Of a stretch of DNA of 14,175 bases, positions 1-7,591 are shown one piece after another. Below the pieces are notes generated by a model, which was given only the letters and a program-made list of their open reading frames with translations, ran no database searches and was not told where the DNA came from. The stretch covers positions 1 to 14,175 of the forward strand of contig PCCT01000081.1 in the NCBI GenBank assembly GCA_002731985.1, read 5' to 3'. This DNA is from Nitrospinota bacterium (GTDB taxonomy: Bacteria; Nitrospinota; Nitrospinia; Nitrospinales; VA-1). The translations under genes were made by a program, and so were the position numbers. Every line of letters begins with the position of its first letter. Within the stretch, counting starts at the first letter, position 1.

Positions 1-1
1 T

Positions 2-214
2 CAATAAATCGCCGACCAATGAAGCAAAGATTTCCTTGAAGCTGGTAAGGAGCGTCTTATGGGAGATACAGTCCGTAAGGCCAGTTCCCATGAAGTCATT
101 GACCTTAAAAAGGAAAACCAACACTTAAAACAGCTGGTAACAGAGATTACCTTAAAAAATCGAGTTCTTAAAAAAAGCCTGAATGGTACGGACTTCGAGG
201 ACATCGATTTATGA
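2..214 (+). pseudogene. IS3-family transposase orfA remnant
   Basis: The translation matches the C-terminal half of an IS3-family OrfA: SKDFLEAGKERLMGDTVRKA, then a leucine-zipper-like coiled coil, ending in NRVLKKSLNGTD. This half normally mediates transposase multimerisation. The frame is broken near the window edge by TAA at 5-7 and TGA at 20-22; the TGA falls where the family usually has the Trp of a YKWSKDF-like motif. The helix-turn-helix N-terminus is either lost or lies outside the window. The frame stops at 212-214 and overlaps the start of orfB (ATGA). I infer a decayed, inactive copy. Confidence 0.75.
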
Positions 215-261
215 GATATAGCTCTTCTGAGAAATTGGGGATCATTCGGGGTACCTGCTAA
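211..261 (+). pseudogene. IS3-family transposase orfB, N-terminal fragment
   Basis: An ATG overlapping the orfA stop (ATGA) opens a frame reading MRYSSSEKLGIIRGTC and then a stop. The first 13 residues match the start of IS3-type OrfB proteins, whose DDE catalytic core would follow over about 270 residues. Similarity ends after IIR, so the rest is deleted. I found no DDE core or clear terminal inverted repeat between here and position 390, which is AT-rich and shows nothing else I can support. Confidence 0.65.
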
Positions 262-390
262 TAACACGAGATTCTGTTTTTAGGAATTATTTGGGCTGAA
301 TAGATCTACAATTCCGTATGAAGGCGAACAGGTTTTAAAAGTGGAGAGTGCCGATTTTTTTTAAAATACAAATCAGAATATTTGATTCAT

Positions 391-1164
391 TTAAAACAAC
401 TCATCGAAAAGAATTTTTTGTTGGGCTTTATACTCTTCTTCGTCAATGAGTTTATTATCATGAAGATATTTTAAATGCTTCAGCTTTTTCTCTAGTTTCG
501 GGTTGATTTCATGGTTTGAAGAATCTGTTTCGAAATCCACAGGTGATTTAACGCTATCCGTACTATTCCGATCCGGCCGCGGTAGATTCAATTTTGAAAC
601 AATCCAGTTTCTCTGAATGCGTTTTCCTTTTTCAACCCCGGTTTTGAAGTAGAGTTGACCTTCCTGAGGTATTAGCTTCCAGGCAAAGACATTCCACTCA
701 CGAACATCGTTTCTTTGAAAAAATGATTCGCCTCGAATAAAATCGAAACGCCAGTTTAAAAATTTTCTAAATGAAAAAATGTCGCCGGATGTAATGCCAC
801 TTTCGCCCTTTAACTCGATGTGAATAATTTTATCAGGACTCACTCTTGCAAACGCTTTCATAAGTACTGGAGCCAAATTTTTAATTTCAGATTTGGAAAA
901 GATAGGCTCTTCCTTGTTGCCCAAAAATGTTCCTTTGAATCGAAGGGAAATCAGATGGTGAATAATTTCTGTACGTGAAATTTTTATAGGATGATTTAAT
1001 TTGAATTTCTCGACATTAAAGTTTCCATGGAGCTTCGATTTATAACTGAGGCTGACGGTGATATTATTTTTTCCAGAATCAGCACCTTCCGCGACCTCAA
1101 AAACAAAAGGGACAAAGAAAAGCAAACACATCATTATTTTTAAATATCGGCGAATTAAATCCAT
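391..1164 (-). CDS. exported protein with C-terminal SHOCT domain, function unknown
   Basis: This 257-residue protein has an N-terminal signal sequence: a basic start (MDLIRRYLK), a hydrophobic core around residues 9-23, and an AEG cleavage-like site near residue 27. I do not recognise the middle (about 30-195). It is rich in basic and aromatic residues and includes a segment with REWNVFAWKLIP and GQLYFKTG. After a polar linker (196-222), residues 224-255 match the SHOCT pattern of a short helix pair with LEKKLKHLKYLHDNKLIDEE. SHOCT is a small C-terminal domain on many envelope and regulatory proteins and is thought to mediate oligomerisation. The gene starts 35 bases after ureG on the same strand, so it may be read through from the urease operon, but it has no clear ribosome site. 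A role in urea use is not shown. Confidence 0.75.
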   Translation of the reverse strand: MDLIRRYLKIMMCLLFFVPFVFEVAEGADSGKNNITVSLSYKSKLHGNFNVEKFKLNHPIKISRTEIIHHLISLRFKGTFLGNKEEPIFSKSEIKNLAPVLMKAFARVSPDKIIHIELKGESGITSGDIFSFRKFLNWRFDFIRGESFFQRNDVREWNVFAWKLIPQEGQLYFKTGVEKGKRIQRNWIVSKLNLPRPDRNSTDSVKSPVDFETDSSNHEINPKLEKKLKHLKYLHDNKLIDEEEYKAQQKILFDELF

Positions 1165-1199
1165 ATTAGTGACAATGCTTTCAAGATACAGGGATAAGA

Positions 1200-1814
1200 C
1201 TACAACAGCCCTTGGTCAATGATAAACCTTTCGACCTGATCCGTTCCAATACCATTTTTTAAATTAGTGAAGGTAAAAGGTTTTTCGCCTCGCATTTTTT
1301 TAGAATCACGCTCCATGATATCCAGGGACGCACCCACATGGGGAGCCAGGTCAATTTTATTGATGACCAGTAGATCTGACTTGGTTATACCCGGACCTCC
1401 TTTTCGAGGAATTTTATCCCCGGCGGCCACATCGATCACATAAATTGTCAGGTCGGAGAGTTCGGGACTAAAAGTAGCCGCAAGATTATCGCCACCGCTT
1501 TCCACAATGACCATATCCAGGTTTGGGAAACTTCGGCACAACTCATCAATTGCGGATAAGTTCATGGATGCATCTTCTCGAATAGCGGTATGTGGGCACC
1601 CTCCTGTTTCCACGCCCATGATTCGCTCTTCTTCCAAAGCTTCATTTCGGATCAAGAATTGAGCGTCTTCCTTAGTATAAATATCGTTAGTGACAACGGC
1701 GATTTGATACTTGTCCCTCATTTGCTTGCATAAGGCGTTGACCAGAGCCGTCTTCCCAGATCCGACCGGCCCTCCAATTCCCACGCGTAATATTTGTTTA
1801 TTTGTCATGTTCAT
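1200..1814 (-). CDS. ureG: urease accessory GTPase UreG
   Basis: UreG is the SIMIBI-class GTPase that carries nickel to apo-urease in complex with UreD and UreF. At 204 residues it has the normal family length. Visible motifs are the P-loop GPVGSGKT (15-22), the nickel-binding Cys-Pro-His in [15 protein letters not shown] (CPH at 73-75), [15 protein letters not shown] (105-119) and the guanine-specificity motif NKID (152-155). It has no His-rich N-terminal extension; in this operon that role falls to the UreE tail. Two in-frame ATGs (codons 1 and 3) are possible starts. It lies 12 bases after ureF and is the last urease gene. Identification is secure. Confidence 0.97.
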   Translation of the reverse strand: MNMTNKQILRVGIGGPVGSGKTALVNALCKQMRDKYQIAVVTNDIYTKEDAQFLIRNEALEEERIMGVETGGCPHTAIREDASMNLSAIDELCRSFPNLDMVIVESGGDNLAATFSPELSDLTIYVIDVAAGDKIPRKGGPGITKSDLLVINKIDLAPHVGASLDIMERDSKKMRGEKPFTFTNLKNGIGTDQVERFIIDQGLL

Positions 1815-1826
1815 TTTTCAGTATTT

Positions 1827-2507
1827 TTAAGATCGGAATAATCGGGTGTATTGAGTTTCGTGAAGAGCGCTAGCTATTCCTTGACCCGGAGCGGTATAAC
1901 CCATCTCTTCATCTTCCAATGACAAACCTGTTGCAACCAGTTCTGGAATAATTTCAATAACAGAAGATAATATTTTCTGGCCCGTGGTTTGTCCTAAAGG
2001 AACCAATTTAATTGCCGACAACACTTGATTTTCAGCCCACATCCACAAATAGCCCCAGGATGCTTCATTGATTGGAATTCTCCAATACGACGTTCCTAAA
2101 GAAAACAGGGTTAGAAAACATGTTCTGGAATTCTCCCTCCACTCAACAGCTTCTGAAATACCTAAGTCACCCAACAAACGAGCCAAGGCATGAGCCATCT
2201 GTTTTTCTTCTTCTCGAAGCTCTCTCGAATCGCGACTTGCACATAAGTAATCATTCCAATAGAGCACACTCTTTTTGTCTCCAGTCGACCACGCTTTATG
2301 CAAGCGGGACAATAGAGGAACATCTAAGTTTGTTAAAGAACTTCCGAGAAGTCCTTTTATCCAGAGTAAGGTTGTGTTGTCATCGTTTACCCAATCCGAA
2401 GAGACCGCAAATTCCAAACCCTGCGAATATGCATATGCCCCAACAGGAAGCATCGGACTGCATAGCTGCATTAACCTTAATGATTCGTTTGGCCGACCAG
2501 AAATCAT
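1827..2507 (-). CDS. ureF: urease accessory protein UreF
   Basis: UreF bridges UreD and UreG in the urease activation complex and controls GTP-dependent nickel delivery. The 226-residue protein is all-helical and of normal length. It shows the family signatures SPMLPVGAYAYSQGLE near the N-terminus (17-32), LREEEKQMAHALARL in the middle, WAENQVLSAIKLVPLGQTT, and the conserved C-terminus HETQYTRLFRS that contacts the partner proteins. It sits 12 bases from both ureE and ureG, in the classical E-F-G order. No obvious Shine-Dalgarno site precedes the ATG, so translation may be coupled to ureE. Confidence 0.96.
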   Translation of the reverse strand: MISGRPNESLRLMQLCSPMLPVGAYAYSQGLEFAVSSDWVNDDNTTLLWIKGLLGSSLTNLDVPLLSRLHKAWSTGDKKSVLYWNDYLCASRDSRELREEEKQMAHALARLLGDLGISEAVEWRENSRTCFLTLFSLGTSYWRIPINEASWGYLWMWAENQVLSAIKLVPLGQTTGQKILSSVIEIIPELVATGLSLEDEEMGYTAPGQGIASALHETQYTRLFRS

Positions 2508-2519
2508 TTTTATATATGC

Positions 2520-2972
2520 TTAGTGGGAATGAGAATGTGAGTGACTGGAATACCCGCCATAAGCTCCTCCTTCGGGTTCAAAAGGCGACAACTCGTGTTT
2601 AACAGAAAGCCCAAGGGATTGAACCATTTCTTCCAATACATGGTCTCTTTGAAAGCGCAACCAGTTTTCTCCTATTTGAAGTGGAACGTGACGGTTTCCC
2701 AAGTGATAGCAAGCCTGCGCAAAAAGAAAAGAGTCCTTTGTAGAAGCAACAGCGACCTCTTCATTGGCCGCGCAAACCTCGACAATCAACCCATTGTCTG
2801 CCCGCAATAAATCACCATGACGCAAAACACTGCCACGTTCCAGAATCAATGCCACTTCCTGACTGTCATCCAGGGAAACCCGCAATCTGCTCTTCTGCCT
2901 TTTATCAAAAGGCAAGGTCAGGCTTGCAGAGGGTGTGGCAGGAGCGTTCAGTTTCTCGGTAATTTGCAACAT
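2520..2972 (-). CDS. ureE: urease nickel metallochaperone UreE
   Basis: UreE is a dimeric nickel-binding chaperone that hands metal to UreG. The 150-residue protein has the N-terminal peptide-binding-like domain (LPFDKRQKSRLRV, then LILERGSVLRHGDLL) and the C-terminal metal domain with YHLGNRHVPLQI, which contains the family's conserved interface histidine, and DHVLEEMVQSLGL. It ends in a short His-Ser tail (SHSHSHSH), a nickel-storage feature seen in many but not all UreE proteins. It starts 15 bases after ureC. A weak purine run lies upstream. Confidence 0.96.
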   Translation of the reverse strand: MLQITEKLNAPATPSASLTLPFDKRQKSRLRVSLDDSQEVALILERGSVLRHGDLLRADNGLIVEVCAANEEVAVASTKDSFLFAQACYHLGNRHVPLQIGENWLRFQRDHVLEEMVQSLGLSVKHELSPFEPEGGAYGGYSSHSHSHSH

Positions 2973-2987
2973 TTAATCGACTTTCAA

Positions 2988-4691
2988 TTAAAAAAGAAAA
3001 TAACGTTGTGCCAGAGGTAATTCAGTCGCGGGCTCGCACGTTAAAAGTTCACCATCAGCCCGAACCTCATAAGTTTGCGAATCAACTTCTATTTTTGGAA
3101 GATAGTTATTATGAACTAGGTCCTTTTTGGTGACACCGCGTGTATCACGAACCGAAACCAACCTTTTATGCAATCGAAGTTTCTCACCCATGCCATCTTC
3201 AGAAGCGGCTTTGGACACAAAGCTCACGCAGGTTTCAGCCCGCGCTCCCCCAAGTGCTCCAAACATCGGACGATAATGCACGGGTTGTGGCGTTGGAATC
3301 GAAGCATTGGGGTCACCCATTGGAGCCGCTGCGATCATCCCCCCTTTAATAATCAGGGCAGGCTTGGCGCCAAAAAATGCAGGCTTCCACAAAACTATAT
3401 CCGCCAGTTTGCCCACTTCGACAGAGCCTACTTCGTGGCTGATCCCATGCGTGATAGCTGGATTGATCGTATACTTTGCGACATAACGTTTGGCACGAAA
3501 ATTATCATTGCCGGAAGTGTCCGGACTTAACGGTCCTCGTTGTACTTTCATTTTATGAGCGGTTTGCCAGGTTCGACAGATCACTTCTCCAATTCGTCCC
3601 ATAGCCTGAGAATCGGAAGCGATCATGCTGAAGGCTCCCAAATCATGAAGGATATCTTCCGCCGCAATAGTCTCACGCCTAATACGCGATTCAGCAAATG
3701 CGACATCCTCAGGAATTTTTGGATCCAGATGGTGACATACCATGAGCATGTCTAAATGCTCATCAATGGTGTTAACCGTATAAGGGCGAGTAGGGTTTGT
3801 GGATGAAGGCAGTACATTCGCTACACCGCAGGCTTTTATAATATCCGGAGCATGTCCGCCACCGGCACCCTCTGTATGATAAGTATGAATCGCTCGACCT
3901 TTAAAGGCCGCTAATGTGTTCTCAACAAAACCGCATTCATTTAAGGTATCCGTATGAATAGCAACTTGGACATCAAATTTATCAGCGACTGACAAACAAT
4001 TATCTATCGCCGCTGGGGTTGTTCCCCAGTCTTCATGCAATTTTAATCCCATAGCCCCTGCAAGAACCTGCTCTTCAAGAGCGGCAGGGAGACTGGCATT
4101 TCCTTTTCCCATAAAACCAAAATTCATCGGCAATTCTTCAACAGCCTGATACATGCGCTGAATGTTCCATGGTCCCGGCGTACAGGTTGTCGCGTTTGTC
4201 CCAGCCGCTGGACCGGTACCACCTCCAAGCATGGTTGTAATTCCAGACATAAGTGCTTCATCTACTTGTTGTGGACAAATGAAATGGATATGCGCGTCCA
4301 GGGCACCAGCAGTAGCAATGAGCCCTTCCCCTGCAATCGCTTCCGTCCCGGGACCGATGATGATGTCAACATCAGGTTGTACGTCAGGATTCCCAGCTTT
4401 TCCTATACCTACAATCCGACCCGATTTAATTCCGATGTCGGCCTTGACGATACCCCAATGGTCGAGGATCAAAGCATTCGTAATCACAACATCCACCGAT
4501 TCTTTGGAAGTTCTTTGGCTCTGTCCCATTCCATCCCGAATGACCTTGCCACCGCCGAACTTGACTTCCTCACCATAGGAAGTTTTATCCTGCTCGACTT
4601 CAATCCACAGTTCCGTATCCCCCAAACGCACTCGGTCACCCGTTGTGGGACCATACATGTCAGCATAAGCTCGTCTACTTATCTCACTCAT
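2988..4691 (-). CDS. ureC: urease alpha subunit (catalytic)
   Basis: UreC is the nickel amidohydrolase that splits urea to ammonia and carbamate in the cytoplasm. The 567-residue length equals the well-studied Klebsiella enzyme, and all key residues fall at the same numbers: nickel ligands His134 and His136 ([11 protein letters not shown]), the carbamylated Lys217 with His219 ([12 protein letters not shown]), His246 (IHTDTLNE), His272 ([15 protein letters not shown]), catalytic His320 in the mobile flap ([20 protein letters not shown]) and Asp360 ([11 protein letters not shown]). The N-terminal [17 protein letters not shown] signature is present. Its ATG overlaps the ureB stop by one base (TAATG), implying translational coupling. 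I see nothing missing, so an active enzyme is expected. Confidence 0.99.
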   Translation of the reverse strand: MSEISRRAYADMYGPTTGDRVRLGDTELWIEVEQDKTSYGEEVKFGGGKVIRDGMGQSQRTSKESVDVVITNALILDHWGIVKADIGIKSGRIVGIGKAGNPDVQPDVDIIIGPGTEAIAGEGLIATAGALDAHIHFICPQQVDEALMSGITTMLGGGTGPAAGTNATTCTPGPWNIQRMYQAVEELPMNFGFMGKGNASLPAALEEQVLAGAMGLKLHEDWGTTPAAIDNCLSVADKFDVQVAIHTDTLNECGFVENTLAAFKGRAIHTYHTEGAGGGHAPDIIKACGVANVLPSSTNPTRPYTVNTIDEHLDMLMVCHHLDPKIPEDVAFAESRIRRETIAAEDILHDLGAFSMIASDSQAMGRIGEVICRTWQTAHKMKVQRGPLSPDTSGNDNFRAKRYVAKYTINPAITHGISHEVGSVEVGKLADIVLWKPAFFGAKPALIIKGGMIAAAPMGDPNASIPTPQPVHYRPMFGALGGARAETCVSFVSKAASEDGMGEKLRLHKRLVSVRDTRGVTKKDLVHNNYLPKIEVDSQTYEVRADGELLTCEPATELPLAQRYFLF

Positions 4692-5005
4692 TATTCGCTC
4701 TCCAACTGTCCCATAATTTTTCCATTGAACCCATAAACCTGCCTGGATCCTGAATAGGCAACCAATTCAACTTCGCGCTCTTGCCCTGGTTCAAATCTTA
4801 CTGCCGTACCCGCAGGTATATTGAGGCGGAAGCCTTTTGTCTTTTCGCGATCAAATTTCAAGGCCTCATTAGTTTCAAAAAAATGATAATGCGATCCTAT
4901 CTGGATAGGTCTGTCGCCGGAATTGGAAACAGTAGCATTTATCTTTTTCGTATTTTTATTGAGGGTAATATTTCCTTCTTTTACTTTTATTTCACCAGGA
5001 ATCAT
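4691..5005 (-). CDS. ureB: urease beta subunit
   Basis: This small structural subunit packs on UreC. It is 104 residues from the chosen start [11 protein letters not shown], the canonical UreB beginning. That ATG (5003-5005) has GGAG seven bases upstream; a longer frame reaching 5089 would overlap ureA and lacks homology. Conserved stretches are [18 protein letters not shown] and [17 protein letters not shown]. It lies 13 bases after ureA and overlaps ureC by one base. UreA and UreB are separate here, as in most bacteria and unlike the fused Helicobacter form. Confidence 0.96.
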   Translation of the reverse strand: MIPGEIKVKEGNITLNKNTKKINATVSNSGDRPIQIGSHYHFFETNEALKFDREKTKGFRLNIPAGTAVRFEPGQEREVELVAYSGSRQVYGFNGKIMGQLESE

Positions 5006-5018
5006 TTCCATTCTCCAT

Positions 5019-5321
5019 TTACTGAATAGGGTTGTGAACGGTAACCAACTTGGTGCCATCGAGGAAAGTAGCTTCCACTTGCACTTCATGGATCAATTCA
5101 GGAATCCCTTCCATGACATCTTCACGTTTAAGAAGGGTCGTCCCATAGCTCATCAAATCAGCGACACTTTTCCCATCTCGGGCCGCCTCCAAAATGGCGG
5201 CTGAAATATAGGCGACAGCTTCCGGATAATTAAGTTTCACACCGCGAGCCAGTCTTCTTTCCGCCACTAACCCTGCGGTAAAAACCATCAATTTATCTTT
5301 TTCTCTAGGGGTAAGCTCCAT
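5019..5321 (-). CDS. ureA: urease gamma subunit
   Basis: The 100-residue structural subunit has the usual length. Family motifs are [20 protein letters not shown] at the start, [22 protein letters not shown] in the middle (its first 14 residues are the most conserved) and [19 protein letters not shown] at the end. A strong Shine-Dalgarno (GAGGAG) lies a few bases before the ATG, in keeping with ureA being first in a separately promoted ureABCEFG unit. It stands 62 bases after ureD, the widest gap in the urease genes, and that gap holds a promoter. Confidence 0.98.
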   Translation of the reverse strand: MELTPREKDKLMVFTAGLVAERRLARGVKLNYPEAVAYISAAILEAARDGKSVADLMSYGTTLLKREDVMEGIPELIHEVQVEATFLDGTKLVTVHNPIQ

Positions 5322-5359
5322 TTTCTCCTCTCTTTAAACATACTACTTAATGTCAGTAG

Positions 5360-5387
5360 ACTATAAATCGTTCAAGACGCCTGTCAA
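5360..5387 (-). promoter_or_regulatory. sigma-70 promoter for ureABCEFG
   Basis: On the minus strand TTGACA (5387-5382, overlapping the ureD stop codon) is followed after 16 bases by TATAGT (5365-5360). This is a perfect -35 and a five-of-six -10. A start near 5352 would give a leader of about 30 bases before ureA. The leader contains a short CTACT...AGTAG inverted repeat. The site would allow structural genes to be expressed independently of the permease and ureD. Confidence 0.6.
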
Positions 5388-6238
5388 GTTTTCCAAATCC
5401 GTGGTTCAACGGCTTCACGACCAATCACTTGCTGACGCAATATTTTCCAAACATCAATAAAATAGCTTCTAGCTCTTTCCACACTATTTCCCAGAAAGGA
5501 GCAGATAATAATACCATCCGTTTGAGTTGCGGAAAACAATTCCTGGTCATTTGAAGAATTGGTTTTTTTTCTCAACGATTCAACTAATCCTGTTTTATCA
5601 GTCACGCAAACCATACTTCCAATAACTGGAAAGCCATGCAACCCCCATTTTTCATTGAGAACAGGATCATCTCCTTTTAACCATAGACGCTCAACCCGTA
5701 AAGGCCTGCCATCCCGCCAAACTTCAAAACGCTGATCCAACTCACCCTTACTAAAATATTCGTCTGAAGCTGGTCGCCCCAGACATGAAATTTCCCAACC
5801 CATAAAGTAACTATCATGAGACAGTTCAATTTTAGTTTGAATCTGCGTCCTGGCACCGGAAAATATAATGTTTTCCGATGGAAACCATTCCAAAGTTCCC
5901 TTGGATGCTACCTTAATAATTTGTTCCTGTCTGGCCACCGGCCCTGCACTCCGATAAAACTTTCCCGCCGCCGGAGTTGTGATCAGGGCATGGGCATTTG
6001 AATTCACATCCACGCAAATATTTAAACGATCTCCTCCAACCACTCCGCCCGGTGGATGCAGTATATAAACGTGACAGGCTCCATTAAGCTCTGGATAAAA
6101 TGGTTTCTGTACTTGCAAAGGGCCATAGTGTTTGCGATGGCTCAGGATAGTCTTGTTATTAGACTTGGAAAATTTCAAGTCCAGTCGAGCCCTCCACTCT
6201 GCATCCAGAATATTTTCTTTTAATTTAGCCGTTGGCAT
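5384..6238 (-). CDS. ureD: urease accessory protein UreD
   Basis: UreD (called UreH in Helicobacter) binds apo-urease directly and recruits UreF and UreG for nickel insertion. From the ATG at 6238 it is 284 residues. Clear family motifs are GPLQVQKPFYPE, HVYILHPPGGVVGGD, TTPAAGKFYRS, LEWFPSENIIFSGA, CLGRPASDEYF and the C-terminal EPRIWKT. A longer frame begins with a TTG at 6271, but this would add 11 unrelated residues inside the upstream gene. The ATG choice gives a 14-base overlap with the permease gene and suggests coupled translation. Confidence 0.93.
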   Translation of the reverse strand: MPTAKLKENILDAEWRARLDLKFSKSNNKTILSHRKHYGPLQVQKPFYPELNGACHVYILHPPGGVVGGDRLNICVDVNSNAHALITTPAAGKFYRSAGPVARQEQIIKVASKGTLEWFPSENIIFSGARTQIQTKIELSHDSYFMGWEISCLGRPASDEYFSKGELDQRFEVWRDGRPLRVERLWLKGDDPVLNEKWGLHGFPVIGSMVCVTDKTGLVESLRKKTNSSNDQELFSATQTDGIIICSFLGNSVERARSYFIDVWKILRQQVIGREAVEPRIWKT

Positions 6239-6917
6239 ATACCCAATGAGCCCCCAGGCAAAAGGTTGCAATTAAAATCACGACCCGCAAACCTCTTACA
6301 AGAGAAACAGCCCTCTTATTCAATCCATAAAATACAACTCCCAATAAACCCCCAAAGGTCACCATGGAAATTAAGGCCCCAAAACTAAATATGGCAATGT
6401 AAGCCAAGCCCAACCAAGGCGAATCGAAATTGCCAATAGGCATTAACCCTATTAAAGGAGCTGATCCAGCCAACCCATGGATCATGCCAACCAAAACGGC
6501 ACCATGTTGATGCTTGGGTTCATAATGGGTGGGCACTGTTTTTACTTCTTCAAACAACTTTCCATAATCTGTTTTTGAAAAAAACTTTGAGGTAAAAATT
6601 AGCTGGTCCTGGCTAAACAAACCCCAAAGACCCCACAAGCCAATTCCCATCAACATATAGCCGACAAGTTTCTCACCAAGATGGCTTAGACTGTCAAGGT
6701 TGGCTATCCTCAGCGATAGCACACAAACACCAACCACCAATAAGGTCAAACCATGACCCATAGCCCAGCGGCAACAAAGCCCTAACATCTTTCGCGACCT
6801 TGAAGAAGTTTCAGACAATCCAGAAACTGCCATTACATGGTCAATATCAAATGCGTGCAAAACTCCCAAACTAAAAGCAACGGAAGAAAACGCCATCACT
6901 CCACCACTGGGTATCAT
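6225..6917 (-). CDS. UreH/NicO-like nickel permease
   Basis: This 230-residue integral membrane protein has about six hydrophobic segments (roughly 9-32, 46-70, 84-104, 138-160, 167-196, 205-228). The first contains HAFDIDH (21-27), matching the H-x4-D-H metal signature of nickel/cobalt transporters. A second conserved-looking stretch is GMIHGLAGSAPLIGLMP (about 144-160), typical of UreH/NicO-like proteins. A His-containing cytoplasmic or periplasmic loop (HYEPKHQHG) could bind metal. It is the first gene of the urease locus and overlaps ureD by 14 bases, so nickel supply for urease is the natural inference. The start is uncertain: ATG at 6917 has no visible ribosome site, and ATG at 6896 (codon 8) has GGAG only two bases away. 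The metal specificity is not proven by sequence. Confidence 0.82.
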   Translation of the reverse strand: MIPSGGVMAFSSVAFSLGVLHAFDIDHVMAVSGLSETSSRSRKMLGLCCRWAMGHGLTLLVVGVCVLSLRIANLDSLSHLGEKLVGYMLMGIGLWGLWGLFSQDQLIFTSKFFSKTDYGKLFEEVKTVPTHYEPKHQHGAVLVGMIHGLAGSAPLIGLMPIGNFDSPWLGLAYIAIFSFGALISMVTFGGLLGVVFYGLNKRAVSLVRGLRVVILIATFCLGAHWVYANG

Positions 6918-7186
6918 AATTTATTCATACTTTTCATAGATAATAAGAAGGTTACTTTTCCAACATCTTTGGGATACTTAACAGACGGGACCCAATTTTA
7001 CCAATTGTTTTTATAAATAAGAATGTTACAGCCTATAAAGAACAAGCAAAATTTACACCAATCTAAAAACAAGGAACACGCTTAAAAAGTATTAAATAAA
7101 TTAGCCACTTAAATCAATTTACCTGAGCACCCATTTTTTTTCTCGCTGAAAGAATGCTTAAAAACTAGGCACTTGGATTAATTATC
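6918..7186. other. AT-rich leader/intergenic region upstream of the urease locus
   Basis: No reading frame with recognisable protein similarity lies here on either strand. The stretch is very AT-rich, with several short A or T runs (for example 7132-7140). I see one candidate sigma-54 site (7045-7060), annotated separately, and no nickel or cobalt riboswitch that I can recognise. Confidence 0.6.
7045..7060 (-). promoter_or_regulatory. candidate sigma-54 promoter of the urease locus
   Basis: The minus strand reads TGGTGTAAATTTTGCT: the invariant GG and GC of a -24/-12 element are exactly 10 bases apart, and the -12 side TTGCT matches well, while the -24 side matches only TGG. Transcription would start near 7033, about 115 bases before the permease ATG. 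Sigma-54 control would fit nitrogen-responsive urease expression. The region is AT-rich, so chance occurrence is a real possibility, and I saw no convincing NtrC palindrome upstream. Confidence 0.3.
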
Positions 7187-7207
7187 CTCTTGATAGGAAA
7201 TCAAGAG
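7187..7207. repeat. perfect 8-bp inverted repeat
   Basis: CTCTTGAT and ATCAAGAG flank a five-base AGGAA spacer. On neither strand is it followed directly by a T run, so it is not a standard terminator. It lies three bases beyond the T run of the terminator at 7211-7241 and near a recombinase relic, so it may be a protein-binding site or old element end. Confidence 0.5.
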
Positions 7208-7210
7208 AAC

Positions 7211-7241
7211 AAAAAAAAGGCCTAGTCAAACCGACTAAGCC
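7211..7241 (-). terminator. strong rho-independent terminator
   Basis: The minus strand shows a 9-bp stem, GGCTTAGTC with GACTAGGCC (one G-U pair), a five-base loop and then eight T residues. It lies nine bases after the stop of the 50-codon recombinase-like frame and would end that transcript, or read-through from the two tRNA genes, before the urease leader. Confidence 0.85.
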
Positions 7242-7249
7242 CTTGTAAA

Positions 7250-7402
7250 TCATCCGTAACAGACGCAAGAAAGCACGAATGCTTTACGGTAGGAGCTTAT
7301 TCTGAGGGATTTTACTAGCTCTGTTTTCTTAAGAACTAAGCGTAAGTCAGAAGGAACTCTGAGGCGAGAATAATAGGTCTTTCCTCGTTTTTGCGTACTC
7401 AT
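7250..7402 (-). pseudogene. tyrosine recombinase N-terminal remnant (50 codons)
   Basis: ATG at 7402 opens a 50-residue frame reading KTYYSRLRVPSDLRLVLKKT then ELVKSLRISSYRKAFVLS. This matches the opening arm-type segment of phage or island integrases: a YYxRxRVPxDLR strand pair, then KSLRTxxYRKA. The core-binding and catalytic domains (R-H-R-Y) are absent, because the frame stops at 7250 and runs straight into a terminator. It reads away from tRNA-Glu, 88 bases after that gene's end, the usual place for a tRNA-targeting integrase. The simplest reading is an internal deletion that joined the integrase start to its own terminator region. A retained small DNA-binding protein is possible. A weak GAG six bases before the ATG could serve as ribosome site. 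Confidence 0.6.
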
Positions 7403-7405
7403 TTG

Positions 7406-7441
7406 ATCTCGATTTGTGCACTAACTGGTTAAAGTCGAGAT
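7406..7441. repeat. 7-bp inverted repeat upstream of the recombinase remnant
   Basis: ATCTCGA (7406-7412) and TCGAGAT (7435-7441) are separated by 22 bases and sit immediately before the recombinase-like ATG. The spacing fits either an operator pair or recombinase arm sites; the sequence alone does not decide this. Confidence 0.4.
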
Positions 7442-7489
7442 TAACTGAGGGGAAAACCTATAAAAACCGAATACTAAGAGACCAAAAAG

Positions 7490-7564
7490 CGTCCCCAGCG
7501 GGATTCGAACCCGCGTCGCCGGCGTGAAAGGCCGGTGTCCTGGGCCAGGCTAGACGATGGGGAC
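7490..7564 (-). tRNA. tRNA-Glu (UUC)
   Basis: The minus strand folds as a standard cloverleaf of 75 bases. The acceptor stem is GTCCCCA with TGGGGAC, the anticodon arm is CCGGC-CTTTCAC-GCCGG giving anticodon UUC, and the T arm is GCGGG-TTCGAAT-CCCGC, followed by discriminator G. CCA is not encoded. It is the second of two tandem tRNA genes, and a short T run follows it. Its 3' end faces the recombinase relic. Confidence 0.95.
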
Positions 7565-7591
7565 TTTTTCGGTAATTGTCAAAAAGAAAAG

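Noticed and set aside
1..267. 88-codon minus-strand frame at the left edge
   Set aside because: It is the antisense of the IS3 OrfA remnant, whose plus-strand translation is clearly transposase-like.
4162..4736. Overlapping plus-strand frames of 138 and 156 codons within ureC
   Set aside because: They are antisense to an intact, fully conserved ureC and show no recognisable family features.
4691..5089. Longer ureB starting at 5089
   Set aside because: The extra 28 residues are out-of-frame ureA sequence, and the Shine-Dalgarno and family start both point to 5005.
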